Shown in pieces: positions 17,061 through 26,104 of a DNA stretch of 64,000 nt. Under the pieces are notes generated by a model. The model saw only the letters and a program-made list of their open reading frames with translations. It was not told the DNA's origin and ran no database searches. Position 1 is the first letter of the stretch; each line of letters begins with the position of its first letter. The stretch spans positions 124,001 through 188,000 of the forward strand of contig CP073276.1 in the NCBI GenBank assembly GCA_038561985.1, read 5' to 3'. The position numbers were made by a program, and so were the translations under genes. This DNA is from Petrimonas sulfuriphila. Its GTDB lineage: Bacteria; Bacteroidota; Bacteroidia; Bacteroidales; Dysgonomonadaceae.

Positions 17061-18293
17061 TTATTTTAGGAAAATATCGATGAAATTCACCACAGCCAGC
17101 AAAACAATCACAATTAACCCGAGCGCTCCCGATATCTTTAAAAAGGGGTTGATCTTATTTTCACCCATGTACTTTTTATCATTTGCAATGAAGAACATGG
17201 TAACGCCGATTAAAGGGACGATAAATATTGTAATACTTTGAGCAAAAACAATTAACTCTAAAGGTGCTCCACCGAATAAGATTGAAATGATTGCACCGAC
17301 GATCATAACCAATGCGATGTAAACGCGCGTTTTACTTGAGCTGAAGGCTCCCCCGCCGCCAAATGCATCACTTAGAAGCGTGCCGCCCACCGTAGCGTTG
17401 CCAACAATGGAAGAGAAGCCTGCAGCAAAGAGCCCTATCAGGAACACCGCGGATGCGTATACCCCGAAGGCAGGCTCTAAAGCCATGGACATATCCGTTG
17501 CGGTTTTCACCTCGATACCCTGGGGAAAGAGAATTGCGCCGGCACAAATCATCACTATCGCGCTGAGTAACCCAAGAATAATAATTCCGGTCAGGCTGCT
17601 GTTTTTTGATCTGCTTTCAAGTCCCTTCGCCGCTTTTTTACGTTCCTGTACCAGGTAAGAGGTATAAAATGCGCCGACAATTGAGAAACAGGATGCCATA
17701 AATGCAATGATTAATCCCATTGATCCTTCCGGTATATGTGGAATAATAAAACCTTTAGCCACTCCTGTGACATTAGGCTTCACTTCAAAGAGAGTGATTA
17801 AAAATGCCAGCAACATAAGCCCCACCAGAAACATCATCACCTTCTCGAGGACATTGTAGAATTTTCTAAAAAAAAGGAGCCCGATACCAATACAATTGAA
17901 CACAATAATCCAAATAACATTGCTTGTACCGGTCAATTCACCTATTGCAATACCCACACCCACGGAATTACCTGCCTGAAATGAGGTGCAAACTAAAAAA
18001 ATCGCGATTCCTATCAGCATAGAGAATCCTTTTCCCCATCTTTCCCCTATCATGGCCAATAGCGTTTTTTCTGAAGCGATCCCGATCCGTTCGGCAATCA
18101 CAGTATAGACTGCCATGAAAAAGATCGCCACAGCGATAACCCACAATAGTCCATATTCATGGTTTGCGCCAATTTTTGAAGTGATGGTAAGTTTACTGGG
18201 CCCAAAAACAAGAGCGGCAACGATCAGCCCAGGACCGATACCATGAATCCAGCTGTTTTTTTCATTGGTTGCGGACATAACACAAAGATGCAT
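17061..18293 (-). CDS. Nramp-superfamily transporter without the canonical metal-binding motifs
   Basis: A 410-residue membrane protein with about 11 helices; an ATG at 18278 ('MSATNEKN') is an alternative start. The opening 'GIGPGLIVAALVFGPSKLT' aligns with helix 1 of Nramp/MntH, but the metal-coordinating DPGN is replaced by GPSK. The helix-6 region ('MASCFSIVGAFYTSYL') lacks the MPH motif. It is therefore unlikely to be a Mn2+/Fe2+ importer. As the first gene of a catabolic operon it may carry a different cation or an organic substrate; this is inference. The 127 bases upstream show no clear -7 box. Confidence 0.82.
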   Translation of the reverse strand: MHLCVMSATNEKNSWIHGIGPGLIVAALVFGPSKLTITSKIGANHEYGLLWVIAVAIFFMAVYTVIAERIGIASEKTLLAMIGERWGKGFSMLIGIAIFLVCTSFQAGNSVGVGIAIGELTGTSNVIWIIVFNCIGIGLLFFRKFYNVLEKVMMFLVGLMLLAFLITLFEVKPNVTGVAKGFIIPHIPEGSMGLIIAFMASCFSIVGAFYTSYLVQERKKAAKGLESRSKNSSLTGIIILGLLSAIVMICAGAILFPQGIEVKTATDMSMALEPAFGVYASAVFLIGLFAAGFSSIVGNATVGGTLLSDAFGGGGAFSSSKTRVYIALVMIVGAIISILFGGAPLELIVFAQSITIFIVPLIGVTMFFIANDKKYMGENKINPFLKISGALGLIVIVLLAVVNFIDIFLK

Positions 18294-18420
18294 TTATCAA
18301 TAACTTCATGTTACAGAATAGAGAATAGTAACTTTTTCTAATACACTTGCATTCCAATTTCGAATGATACATTAAATATCCTTTAAAATAAGTTGTTCCG
18401 TTCAATGATGACATTTGATT

Positions 18421-19428
18421 TTAATGTGTTGACTTCCAGTTCACCCTGTCTCTGTTTATTGCGTATGGATGGTTGTAGATCTGTTGAATAGTAAGCTCTG
18501 TGTTTTCTTTTGTCAGGTGGGTCCACCAACACAAAAACCATACAATCTCAGGGCGTTCGTTCTTCATCCACTCCATCTCGGGTAACCATCCCACTTCTGT
18601 CAATGCGATAATTTTGTTTTTGCTTAATTTCTTCATTTCGTCCAGTTCATTTTTCAACGTTTCATCGCTGTCCCAATTTCGCACATCTCTCGGATACCCG
18701 TCAAAACCAACAATGTCAACATAGTCATCACCGGGATAATACTCAACTATCGGGTTAGAAATGTTTGGCGACCATACCCAGATCAGGTTGTTCAGTCCAT
18801 GATGAATTGTATATCTATCATACATTAATTTCCATAATCTTTTAAAATCCTGTTTAGCTCCCCACCAAAACCAACCTCCGTTCATTTCGTGATAAGGTCG
18901 CCACAAAACAACTACACCTGAGTCTCTTAGTGTTTTCAGATAAGTTGCGATAGTATCAATATGGGCAATATATTTGTCATGGATTACCGTTTTCTCCTGC
19001 AAAAGTTCTCGGAAACGTTCCTTTGTCATTGCTACCTGAGTATCGCTGAATTCTCCTTCATTTGCCGATCCATCCCATTTGTCTGGGCTAACCTGATGCC
19101 ACGATATGGTAACCAATCCTCCCAGTTTCCACTGTTCAATGGCTGCGTTTGTAATATTCATTCGCTTTTTGAAAGCTTCTTTGCCGTAACTGAAATCTTG
19201 ACCCAGTAAAGCCGGATATTTGCCAGTAATCCCGAATACCTTGTTTGTCCATTTAGTCACACTGTCAGCCAAATTCTGTTGTCCGGTCAAAACACCATTT
19301 CCCTTCAGATCAATAATGTATTTCAATACTTTTTTTACATCCTGAGTGGCTGCAGGATTGACAGGCTCAGTTGAAAATGCAACTGAAGAAATAAAGATGA
19401 ACAAAATGAAAAAATAAGTCCTTTGCAT
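18421..19428 (-). CDS. beta-mannanase, GH26
   Basis: A 335-residue secreted endo-beta-1,4-mannanase-type enzyme. The signal peptide covers residues 1-19, and Pro-rich sequence follows. The GH26 acid/base Glu is E181 in 'WRPYHEMNGGWFWWG' and the nucleophile Glu is E278 in 'IALTEVGW'. The usual aromatic subsite residues 'WVWSPN' and 'VGFDGYP' are present. Length is that of a single catalytic domain with no binding module, and no lipobox is seen, so it is periplasmic or secreted. It lies downstream of susD on the same strand but is separated by 318 bases with strong hairpins. It is probably part of the same mannan- or glucomannan-type locus, at reduced expression. Confidence 0.93.
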   Translation of the reverse strand: MQRTYFFILFIFISSVAFSTEPVNPAATQDVKKVLKYIIDLKGNGVLTGQQNLADSVTKWTNKVFGITGKYPALLGQDFSYGKEAFKKRMNITNAAIEQWKLGGLVTISWHQVSPDKWDGSANEGEFSDTQVAMTKERFRELLQEKTVIHDKYIAHIDTIATYLKTLRDSGVVVLWRPYHEMNGGWFWWGAKQDFKRLWKLMYDRYTIHHGLNNLIWVWSPNISNPIVEYYPGDDYVDIVGFDGYPRDVRNWDSDETLKNELDEMKKLSKNKIIALTEVGWLPEMEWMKNERPEIVWFLCWWTHLTKENTELTIQQIYNHPYAINRDRVNWKSTH

Positions 19429-19487
19429 ATTGAATGTTTATGAATATTATATGACTGTTTTGTTAATCAGTGATTAGGCCGATTCAC

Positions 19488-19507
19488 CCGATTATATTCA
19501 TAATCGG
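19488..19507 (-). terminator. hairpin upstream of the GH26 gene
   Basis: CCGATTAT / ATAATCGG with a 4-base loop, a perfect 8-bp stem 60 bases before the GH26 start. No T-run follows in the minus direction; it could be a weak terminator or a translation or stability element. Confidence 0.4.
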
Positions 19508-19538
19508 ATAATGTGGTGAGAAAAATTACGGTGATTAA

Positions 19539-19590
19539 ATTTTCATTATGGGAAAGAGTTGATAAATACAACTCTTTCCTCAATGAAAAT
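19539..19590 (-). terminator. long hairpin after susD
   Basis: An 11-bp perfect inner stem (GGAAAGAGTTG / CAACTCTTTCC, 7-base loop) is extended by a 9-bp outer stem (ATTTTCATT / AATGAAAAT) after a small internal bulge. It lies about 150 bases after the susD stop. Likely partial terminator or attenuator within the locus. Confidence 0.55.
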
Positions 19591-19746
19591 GTACAATGGG
19601 CGATTTGAAAACGCTGTCTGAGATACTGATGATCTATTTCTCCATCTGTAAAACAGATATAACAGAAATGAATCAACCTAGACCGGACAAATTTGTTTTA
19701 TCGTCTTCAAAACATCATTGGTTGAAACCATATGTTCACAATGACT

Positions 19747-21246
19747 TTAGTATCCGGGGTTTTGAGTCAGATTCTGATTCAAGTCAATGTCCCGCTGCAT
19801 GATTGGCAACAAATATTGGTTGTCATTAAAATTAGGATGAGGTTCCAGGGAGTTGGGCCCTTTGAAAACATCATCTCCCATTTTCCGACGCTTGATATCC
19901 CACCAGCGTTTAAATTCAAAGCTGAGTTCGAGCCTCCTTTCCTCCAGGACAAGGGTCCTGAAATCATCTTTGGAAATTCCGGTATTCACGTCTGCAGGAA
20001 AATCGGTTGCTTTTCCTGCCCAGTTCCGTGCTCTGGCACGCACTTGGTTTACATATCCCTGTGCTTCTGCAGTAGGGCCGCTTACCTCATTCAATGCTTC
20101 TGCTGCTGTGAGTAAAACCTCTGCAAATCGGTAGATGGCGTAATTATTTTCAGTATCAGTAACCAGGTCACGCGGAACTCCCATTCGCCGCCAGTATTTG
20201 GCAATATGCGGGCGTTGTGTACCCTGAAACTTAGTATATGGCACAAGCAGGCCATTATAATGTGCGCTATCGGCAAGAGCCACTTTTTTTCGATAGTCTC
20301 TGCTATCCCAGGTGGAATAAACTGCCAACGAAGGGACAGCAACATCAAAGCCTGCGACTTCATCACTACCTGACATTCCCGTAAATGCGGCGTGACTATC
20401 ATAATCGTAAGGCCATGCTGATCCTCTTTTGTATTCAATAGCAAAAATATGTTCCGGCATACCGTCTTGTTTGCCCGAATCAAAAAGATCTTGATAATCT
20501 GCTTCTAGTGAATAGTTTAGACTTCCTGCATTGTCAATTACCCATTTTGCATGATTGTAAGCTTCTTGCCAGTTCCCTATAGTCAGATATACATCAGCCA
20601 ACATGGTATATGCAGTACCTCTTGATGGCCTGCTACGGATATCATCCAATGGATGTCCCATGGGGAGATTTTCTTTGGCGTAGTTTAGATCACCAATAAT
20701 ATTTTGATAGACAGTTGACTCCGACGTTCTGGAAATAGTCGCTACAGCTTCCGGATCTCTTACGGGTTCATCTATATAAGGGATGTCTCCAAAAAGGCGT
20801 ACAAGATTAAAATAGGTAAAAGCCCGTACAAATTTTGCTTCCCCAATAAGGGCTTTTATGCCGTCTGTAGGTTCGAGCGCCTCCGCACCATCGATCGCTG
20901 TATTAACTGCATCTATAGATTGGTATGCCATTGGCCAGAATGTCCCTATCATAGCATTTGTAGAGTTTGCATTGAAGTCGTTGATTTGAATTCTTGCCGC
21001 TACTGTTGAACGATTCCCAATATCAACCATGTCACTGCGCAGCATAATCGCTGCTGCCATTTCTCTTCCCCAATAATTATCCGAGGCAATTTTTCCGTAT
21101 GCTCCGTAGATTGCCGTCTGCACATCTTTCTCAGATTTGATAAACCCATCAGGAATCAGTCTTCCAACCGGATTTTCCACTAAATCAGTACAACCCAACA
21201 CGAAAAGTGTTAATAGTGGTAATATATATAATTTTGATAATTTCAT
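19747..21246 (-). CDS. susD: SusD/RagB family outer-membrane glycan-binding lipoprotein
   Basis: A 499-residue lipoprotein (lipobox L-F-V-L-G-C with Cys at about 19) of the SusD family. It sits as a lid on the SusC transporter and captures oligosaccharides. The TPR-like helical core opens with 'GFIKSEKDVQTAIYGAYGKI'. The family C-terminus is clear: 'IYRFAEVLLTAAEALNEV', 'VLEERRLELSFEFKRWWDIKR' and the ending 'QNLTQNPGY'. It follows susC after 34 bases. The glycan is not readable, but the GH26 gene downstream suggests a mannan-type ligand. Confidence 0.95.
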   Translation of the reverse strand: MKLSKLYILPLLTLFVLGCTDLVENPVGRLIPDGFIKSEKDVQTAIYGAYGKIASDNYWGREMAAAIMLRSDMVDIGNRSTVAARIQINDFNANSTNAMIGTFWPMAYQSIDAVNTAIDGAEALEPTDGIKALIGEAKFVRAFTYFNLVRLFGDIPYIDEPVRDPEAVATISRTSESTVYQNIIGDLNYAKENLPMGHPLDDIRSRPSRGTAYTMLADVYLTIGNWQEAYNHAKWVIDNAGSLNYSLEADYQDLFDSGKQDGMPEHIFAIEYKRGSAWPYDYDSHAAFTGMSGSDEVAGFDVAVPSLAVYSTWDSRDYRKKVALADSAHYNGLLVPYTKFQGTQRPHIAKYWRRMGVPRDLVTDTENNYAIYRFAEVLLTAAEALNEVSGPTAEAQGYVNQVRARARNWAGKATDFPADVNTGISKDDFRTLVLEERRLELSFEFKRWWDIKRRKMGDDVFKGPNSLEPHPNFNDNQYLLPIMQRDIDLNQNLTQNPGY

Positions 21247-21280
21247 TTTTATTGTTTTAAATTGAATTAATCAGACTACA

Positions 21281-24200
21281 TTAAAATTTTACCTGTACTC
21301 CAACAGTAACGGATTTCGCACTTGGATAACTTCCATAATCATAACCTAAGTTAACATTACTTGTAGTTCCCATACCGGTAGATCCCAAATAATTCACCTC
21401 CGGGTCAAAACCTGGATAATCAGTAAGGGTTATTAGATTCTGACCACTCAGATAAATTCTTGCATAGCTGATACCAGAGCCACGAAGTAACGACTGTGGC
21501 AACTGGTAGCCTAAGGATACATTTTTCAACCGGGCATAGCTTCCATCATAAACAAAACGATTTGACGAAATTCTTGAGCGGGAAGCTGTTGCTTTTGGAA
21601 CATCGGTGTTGGTATTTGTTGGTGTCCAACGGTCAAGCGCCCTGGTAGTAGAATTGTTGAATCCCTGCATTAATTCCAGTTCAAACAAAGTAAAACTATA
21701 AATATCATTTCCTTGGGATGCCTGAACAAAAACATTCAAATCAAATCCTTTATATTCAAAGGTATTATTTAAACCCCAAATGAAATCAGGATTGGGGTCA
21801 CCGATAATCGTCCTGTCATCGCTGTTCAACTGACCGTCAGGCTGACCTGTAAGTACACCATCCTGCTTTCCGTTTATGTCTCGGAATTTTTCACCGCCTG
21901 CAACCTGTTCAAAGCCACCGCCGGGAAGAAAAGTATCACCCTCCTGGTAAACCCCATCATAAATATACCCAAAGAACGACCCCATGGGATAACCTTCTCT
22001 CAACACATTGGTAGTACCGATTCCAACCATGTGCCCTGGAAATACGCTTCTTAAGACGTCGGCGCCATTAGGTAATTCCAGTACTTTATTCCGGTTTCTA
22101 GAGAAATTAAAATCGGTATTCCACTTAAAGTCTCCGTTAAAGTTTACGGTCGACAGGGTAAATTCAAATCCTTTATTTTCGACCGCACCAAAGTTTTTCC
22201 ACATATTATTGTAACCGGAGTATGAAACCAGGGGAACCTGGAACAGTTGATCGGTGGTTTTCATATAATAATAGTCAGCAACAATTGAAATACGTTGATT
22301 AAATAACCCCAAATCAATACCGATATCCTGCTGAGCTGTTTTTTCCCAGGTAAGATTATTATTAGCTACTGTATTGGGCGTGACGGCATTTACAACTTCG
22401 TTACCAATTGTAACACTGGGTATTGTTCTCATCAGTGCCAAAGATCCGTAGGCAGCAATCGATTGGTTTCCTGTTATACCATAGCTGCCGCGCAACTTTA
22501 GCTGGCTGATCTGAGGTATCTCATCCATAAAACTTTCTTCTGCAATATTCCACGCAATAGCGCCTGATGGAAAAAAGCCCCATTTATTGTTTTTAGCAAA
22601 TTTTGATGATCCGTCATAGCGGCCTGTGAAAGTAAGCAGGTAACGGTCAAATAATTTATAATGAAGCCTTCCGTAGAAAGACGATAACTCTGATTCTGTT
22701 AAAGAGGAAACAGGAGCTCTGTAGTTGGATCCTGCAGATAAGTTCCAAAAATCAAAAGCGTCTGAAAGAAAATTTTCGCTCTGGGCGCGCCAAAATTCAG
22801 ATTTAGATGACTCGTAAGTATAACCGGCCATTAAAGATATATCATGAATTTCGCTGAACTTTTCACTGAAGGTGAAATAGTTTTCATTGGATAAGTTTGT
22901 AACCCTGTTCCCGTCAATGGTACCACGACCATTGATACTTCTGCCGCCATACATGGTTGTGGGTAAGTAGTTTCCGTAGCGGTTAGACCAGGTCTGCGCT
23001 CCAAAAGTTGACCGGAATTTTAAATTCTTTGTTATTTGATACTCTCCAAAGAAGTTGGCCTGCAGGTTGTCGCCTTCGCTTTCAATAGCCATTTCCCTCG
23101 CAATGGCAACGGGGTTGTCTCTTTCAAGACCAGTCATGAAAGAGCTGTGGTATGACCCGTCTGAATTATAAACAGGAATGGTAGGTTCGGTCAAAACTGT
23201 TGCCGACAGGACACCGGTCTGCCCGGCGCCACCGCTCCCTTCCATGTTCACTGTCCCATTTCTTTGCTCTCTTAATGCAAAAAGTTTAACGCCTACCTTG
23301 AGGTTCTTAAGCGCTTGTAAATCAAGGTTACTGGTGATCGAATAACGTTTGAATTTGGAATCAATCACAATCCCTTTCTGATCGTAAATAACGCCTGAAA
23401 CATAATAGTGACTATCGTCGTTACCTCCCGAGATAGAAAGTTGATAATTTTGTATACCTCCCTGCCGGAATACTTCGTCCTGCCAGTCGGTATCTTCATA
23501 GTCTGTACCTGTCAGTTTCCCAGGCTCAATTTCATTTACATAATCGATATAATCAGCCGTTTTAAGTAAATCCAGTTTATTAAGCACGTTCTGTACAGAA
23601 TAGGAGGAGTTAAATTCGATTTTGGCTTTTCCCACTCTACCACTTTTGGTTGTTACCAAAATAACACCGTTTGCTCCGCGTGAGCCGTAAATAGCAGTAG
23701 CAGAGGCATCTTTTAATACTTCGACAGACTGAATATCTTCACTCACCGGCATCGTAACGCCAGGGAAACCATCGACAACGATTAATGGGTCGCTTGACGA
23801 ACTAATGGATTTTGCACCCCGGATACGCACTTTAAAGTCGGCTCCAGGTTCGCCGTTAGTGGCTTGGACATGTACACCTGATGCCCTTCCCTGTAAAGCC
23901 TGCATTGCCTGAATTGTTGGGAAGGCGGTTAAATCTTGTGATTTGACACTAGCTACTGAGCCAGTCAGATCTGATTTTCTCATAGTGCCATAACCGACTG
24001 CAACAATTTCTTCCAATGTTTTGGTATCTTCCTGTAAAATAATATCAAAGCTTGTTTTACCGGATGTGTTGATTGTCTGGCTTAAATATCCGATATATGA
24101 TACACGAATATTTGCGTTCTCTTCCACACTGAGTGAAAAATGTCCATCTACGTCTGTCACTGTCCCGTTGGTAGTGCCTATTTCAATGATGTTGGCCCCG

Positions 24201-24673
24201 ATCACGGTTTCACCGTTTTTATCAGTGATTTTTCCAGTGATTGCTTTTTTCTGTTGTGCAACCTCGTCTGTAACCAACTCGGATTTATCCCGGGATATAA
24301 GTTTTGTACTTTTATAAAGTGAAACTTGTCTTTCTACCAGGCTATAGTCCAGAGCAGTTTCGTCCAGGATAATATTCAGTATATTACTGATACTCTCTTT
24401 GTCTACATGGATAGAGGTTCTTTTATTAAGCTCCGTTTTTGCCTCATCTGTAATTAAAAAGAGGTAATCACTTGTTCTTTCAATCTCGGAGATCGCTTTT
24501 GAAATAGTCACATTTCTCAGCTCAAGAGTAAGCTCCTTTTGCTGAGGAAGTAAATTCTCTGCCATTGTGCTAAATAAGCAGACAAATAAAAAGAAAGTCG
24601 ACAACTTCATGATCTTTAAGCATCGGTTGCATTTTTTATATGCAATTTGTTTAGATTTAATAAATTCTTCCAT
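21281..24673 (-). CDS. susC: SusC/RagA TonB-dependent receptor with N-terminal STN signalling domain
   Basis: A 1130-residue outer-membrane transporter. Order of parts: signal peptide (about 22-40); STN domain (about 48-125, 'LTLELRNVTISKAISEIE'); carboxypeptidase-D regulatory-like beta domain (about 143-220, 'GKITDKNGETVIGANI'); plug (about 225-345, with 'EEIVAVGYGTMRKSDLTGSV' and 'VEVLKDASATAIYGSRGANG'); then a 22-strand barrel ending 'VGVQVKF'. The STN domain passes a ligand signal to the FecR protein encoded just upstream, so this is a TonB-dependent transducer. It imports oligosaccharides with SusD, powered by TonB. A hairpin lies between it and fecR at 24733. Confidence 0.96.
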   Translation of the reverse strand: MEEFIKSKQIAYKKCNRCLKIMKLSTFFLFVCLFSTMAENLLPQQKELTLELRNVTISKAISEIERTSDYLFLITDEAKTELNKRTSIHVDKESISNILNIILDETALDYSLVERQVSLYKSTKLISRDKSELVTDEVAQQKKAITGKITDKNGETVIGANIIEIGTTNGTVTDVDGHFSLSVEENANIRVSYIGYLSQTINTSGKTSFDIILQEDTKTLEEIVAVGYGTMRKSDLTGSVASVKSQDLTAFPTIQAMQALQGRASGVHVQATNGEPGADFKVRIRGAKSISSSSDPLIVVDGFPGVTMPVSEDIQSVEVLKDASATAIYGSRGANGVILVTTKSGRVGKAKIEFNSSYSVQNVLNKLDLLKTADYIDYVNEIEPGKLTGTDYEDTDWQDEVFRQGGIQNYQLSISGGNDDSHYYVSGVIYDQKGIVIDSKFKRYSITSNLDLQALKNLKVGVKLFALREQRNGTVNMEGSGGAGQTGVLSATVLTEPTIPVYNSDGSYHSSFMTGLERDNPVAIAREMAIESEGDNLQANFFGEYQITKNLKFRSTFGAQTWSNRYGNYLPTTMYGGRSINGRGTIDGNRVTNLSNENYFTFSEKFSEIHDISLMAGYTYESSKSEFWRAQSENFLSDAFDFWNLSAGSNYRAPVSSLTESELSSFYGRLHYKLFDRYLLTFTGRYDGSSKFAKNNKWGFFPSGAIAWNIAEESFMDEIPQISQLKLRGSYGITGNQSIAAYGSLALMRTIPSVTIGNEVVNAVTPNTVANNNLTWEKTAQQDIGIDLGLFNQRISIVADYYYMKTTDQLFQVPLVSYSGYNNMWKNFGAVENKGFEFTLSTVNFNGDFKWNTDFNFSRNRNKVLELPNGADVLRSVFPGHMVGIGTTNVLREGYPMGSFFGYIYDGVYQEGDTFLPGGGFEQVAGGEKFRDINGKQDGVLTGQPDGQLNSDDRTIIGDPNPDFIWGLNNTFEYKGFDLNVFVQASQGNDIYSFTLFELELMQGFNNSTTRALDRWTPTNTNTDVPKATASRSRISSNRFVYDGSYARLKNVSLGYQLPQSLLRGSGISYARIYLSGQNLITLTDYPGFDPEVNYLGSTGMGTTSNVNLGYDYGSYPSAKSVTVGVQVKF

Positions 24674-24732
24674 ACATTTGTAATGAATTTAGTTTACTGA
24701 TTAGGTTTATTTGTAAATTAAGTTTTTTATGA

Positions 24733-24764
24733 TCGGGCAATGTGACAGCATTGTCCGATTTTTT
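24733..24764 (+). terminator. hairpin with T-run between susC and fecR, in antisense orientation
   Basis: TCGGGCAATG (24733-24742) pairs with CATTGTCCGA (24749-24758), one G-U pair, 6-base loop, followed by six T on the plus strand. The genes here are on the minus strand, so as an intrinsic terminator it points antisense. In the sense RNA it gives a hairpin with one mismatch and no U-run. Confidence 0.45.
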
Positions 24765-24784
24765 CTGATATCTTATTAAGGGAT

Positions 24785-25984
24785 TTATTTCATAGGCATC
24801 TCTTTTTTAATGATATGTATTGTATTATTTTCTCTTTTGTATAGCGTGGAGGAAAGTATAGAAACCGAAGTCATTACACTGTCCAGATTGTTCGAAAGGA
24901 ATAACTTGCCAGTACAGGTTAGTTCATTTAGTTTCACATCCGTGTTTTCGTCGAATTGTACATTGTAGTAGCGTCCGATTTTCCTCAGAATTTCAGACAT
25001 GGGTGTACTGTTAAATTCCAGCACACCCTTTCTCCAGCTGATATACTCTGATACATCGACAGTCTCTTTCAGAAAGTTGTTTTCAGTGATATCGATTTTC
25101 TCGTTTGGTAATAGCTCGGCTATATGTGTCGACCCTCTCCCTATTCTTACTTTCCCTTCGACCAACACAACGGTCTTACTGCTTTCATCGCTATAAGCAG
25201 AGATGTTAAATGAGGTTCCTTGAACTCGAATATCCATATCCTGTGCATGCACGATAAAAGGTACCTGCGCATTGTGGGCAACATCAATGAAAATCTCACC
25301 TTCAATGAAAATCTCACGTGTATTCCCATTAAATTCAGAAGGGAAATCAAGTTGTGTCCCCGAATTAAGCCATACTTCAGTCCCGTCAGAAAGTATCAGT
25401 TTTGATCTTTTACCGTAAGGAACAACTAATCTGTTTAATTCTGATTTGGCTAACGTCAGCACTTTTTTTGATGATGTACTGTCCGTGACCAAGGCATTTC
25501 CATCCTCAGTGAGACCAATTTGTACATTCTGAGCCAGGTTTATTTTTTTACCAGCTGAAATAAGATAAATTTCTTCCTCTGGCAATGTTTCCCCAACAAT
25601 TATTTCATTTTTCTGCTCTGACATATACCCACTCTCTTTATTCATCTGATTCATAAATAAAAGTGACATAACACCCAGGAGCATAATGGCAGCAGCAGAA
25701 CTTACCCATATTATCAGTCTGCGTCTCTTGTATTGGTTGATCTTTTGAAAGACCATATCATAAATATCCTTTTTGTCATGTTCTGACAGATGATACTTGT
25801 TGATTTCAATGGCATCAAACTGGCTGATGGCATTCTGTAGGGCAACTTCCAAATGTGGATTCTTTAACTTGAAATCTTTCCAGTAATCCTCTGATTCTTT
25901 CGTTTGAAATAGCCTCCACTTGATGAAATCTTCATTCTGAAGAAAGTGATCAGTCTGCTGAGATGTATGAATTATTTTATTCAC
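24785..25984 (-). CDS. FecR-family anti-sigma factor
   Basis: A 399-residue single-pass inner-membrane protein. A cytosolic N-terminal anti-sigma region (1-87) precedes a basic stop (Y-K-R-R-R-L) and one transmembrane helix (about 89-112). The periplasmic FecR domain (about 180-290) contains 'VPYGKRSKLILSDGTEVWLNSGT' and 'REIFIEGEIFIDVAH', and a C-terminal STN-binding region ends with 'FNSTPMSEILRKIGRYYNV'. It holds the ECF sigma factor inactive until the STN domain of the neighbouring SusC reports ligand binding. It lies 120 bases downstream of the sigma gene, with a 28-bp perfect palindrome between them. Confidence 0.94.
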   Translation of the reverse strand: MNKIIHTSQQTDHFLQNEDFIKWRLFQTKESEDYWKDFKLKNPHLEVALQNAISQFDAIEINKYHLSEHDKKDIYDMVFQKINQYKRRRLIIWVSSAAAIMLLGVMSLLFMNQMNKESGYMSEQKNEIIVGETLPEEEIYLISAGKKINLAQNVQIGLTEDGNALVTDSTSSKKVLTLAKSELNRLVVPYGKRSKLILSDGTEVWLNSGTQLDFPSEFNGNTREIFIEGEIFIDVAHNAQVPFIVHAQDMDIRVQGTSFNISAYSDESSKTVVLVEGKVRIGRGSTHIAELLPNEKIDITENNFLKETVDVSEYISWRKGVLEFNSTPMSEILRKIGRYYNVQFDENTDVKLNELTCTGKLFLSNNLDSVMTSVSILSSTLYKRENNTIHIIKKEMPMK

Positions 25985-26037
25985 AGCAATTCTTTTTTAT
26001 ATATTGACAATATTAAAATAAATTCGTGGACAAAATT

Positions 26038-26065
26038 TAATGTTAAAATTGCAATTTTAACATTA
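26038..26065. repeat. 28-bp perfect palindrome between the sigma and fecR genes
   Basis: Two 14-base arms without a loop, centred on GC at 26051/26052, very AT-rich (half-site TAATGTTAAAATTG). It lies 53 bases before the fecR start. It may be a protein-binding operator or an RNA hairpin that separates sigma from anti-sigma expression. Confidence 0.7.
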
Positions 26066-26104
26066 TAGATATAGAGGTATCAAAAATGAAGATTTGAAAA
26101 GCTT

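Larger units (their letters stand above)
19429..19746. other. 318-base gap between susD and the GH26 gene, with stacked hairpins
   Basis: No gene seen. It contains three inverted repeats: 19488-19507, 19539-19590 and a small one at 19644-19658 (ATCTGT-AAA-ACAGAT). They lie in the transcribed direction between susD and the mannanase and may end or weaken transcription there, or mark processing. Confidence 0.5.
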
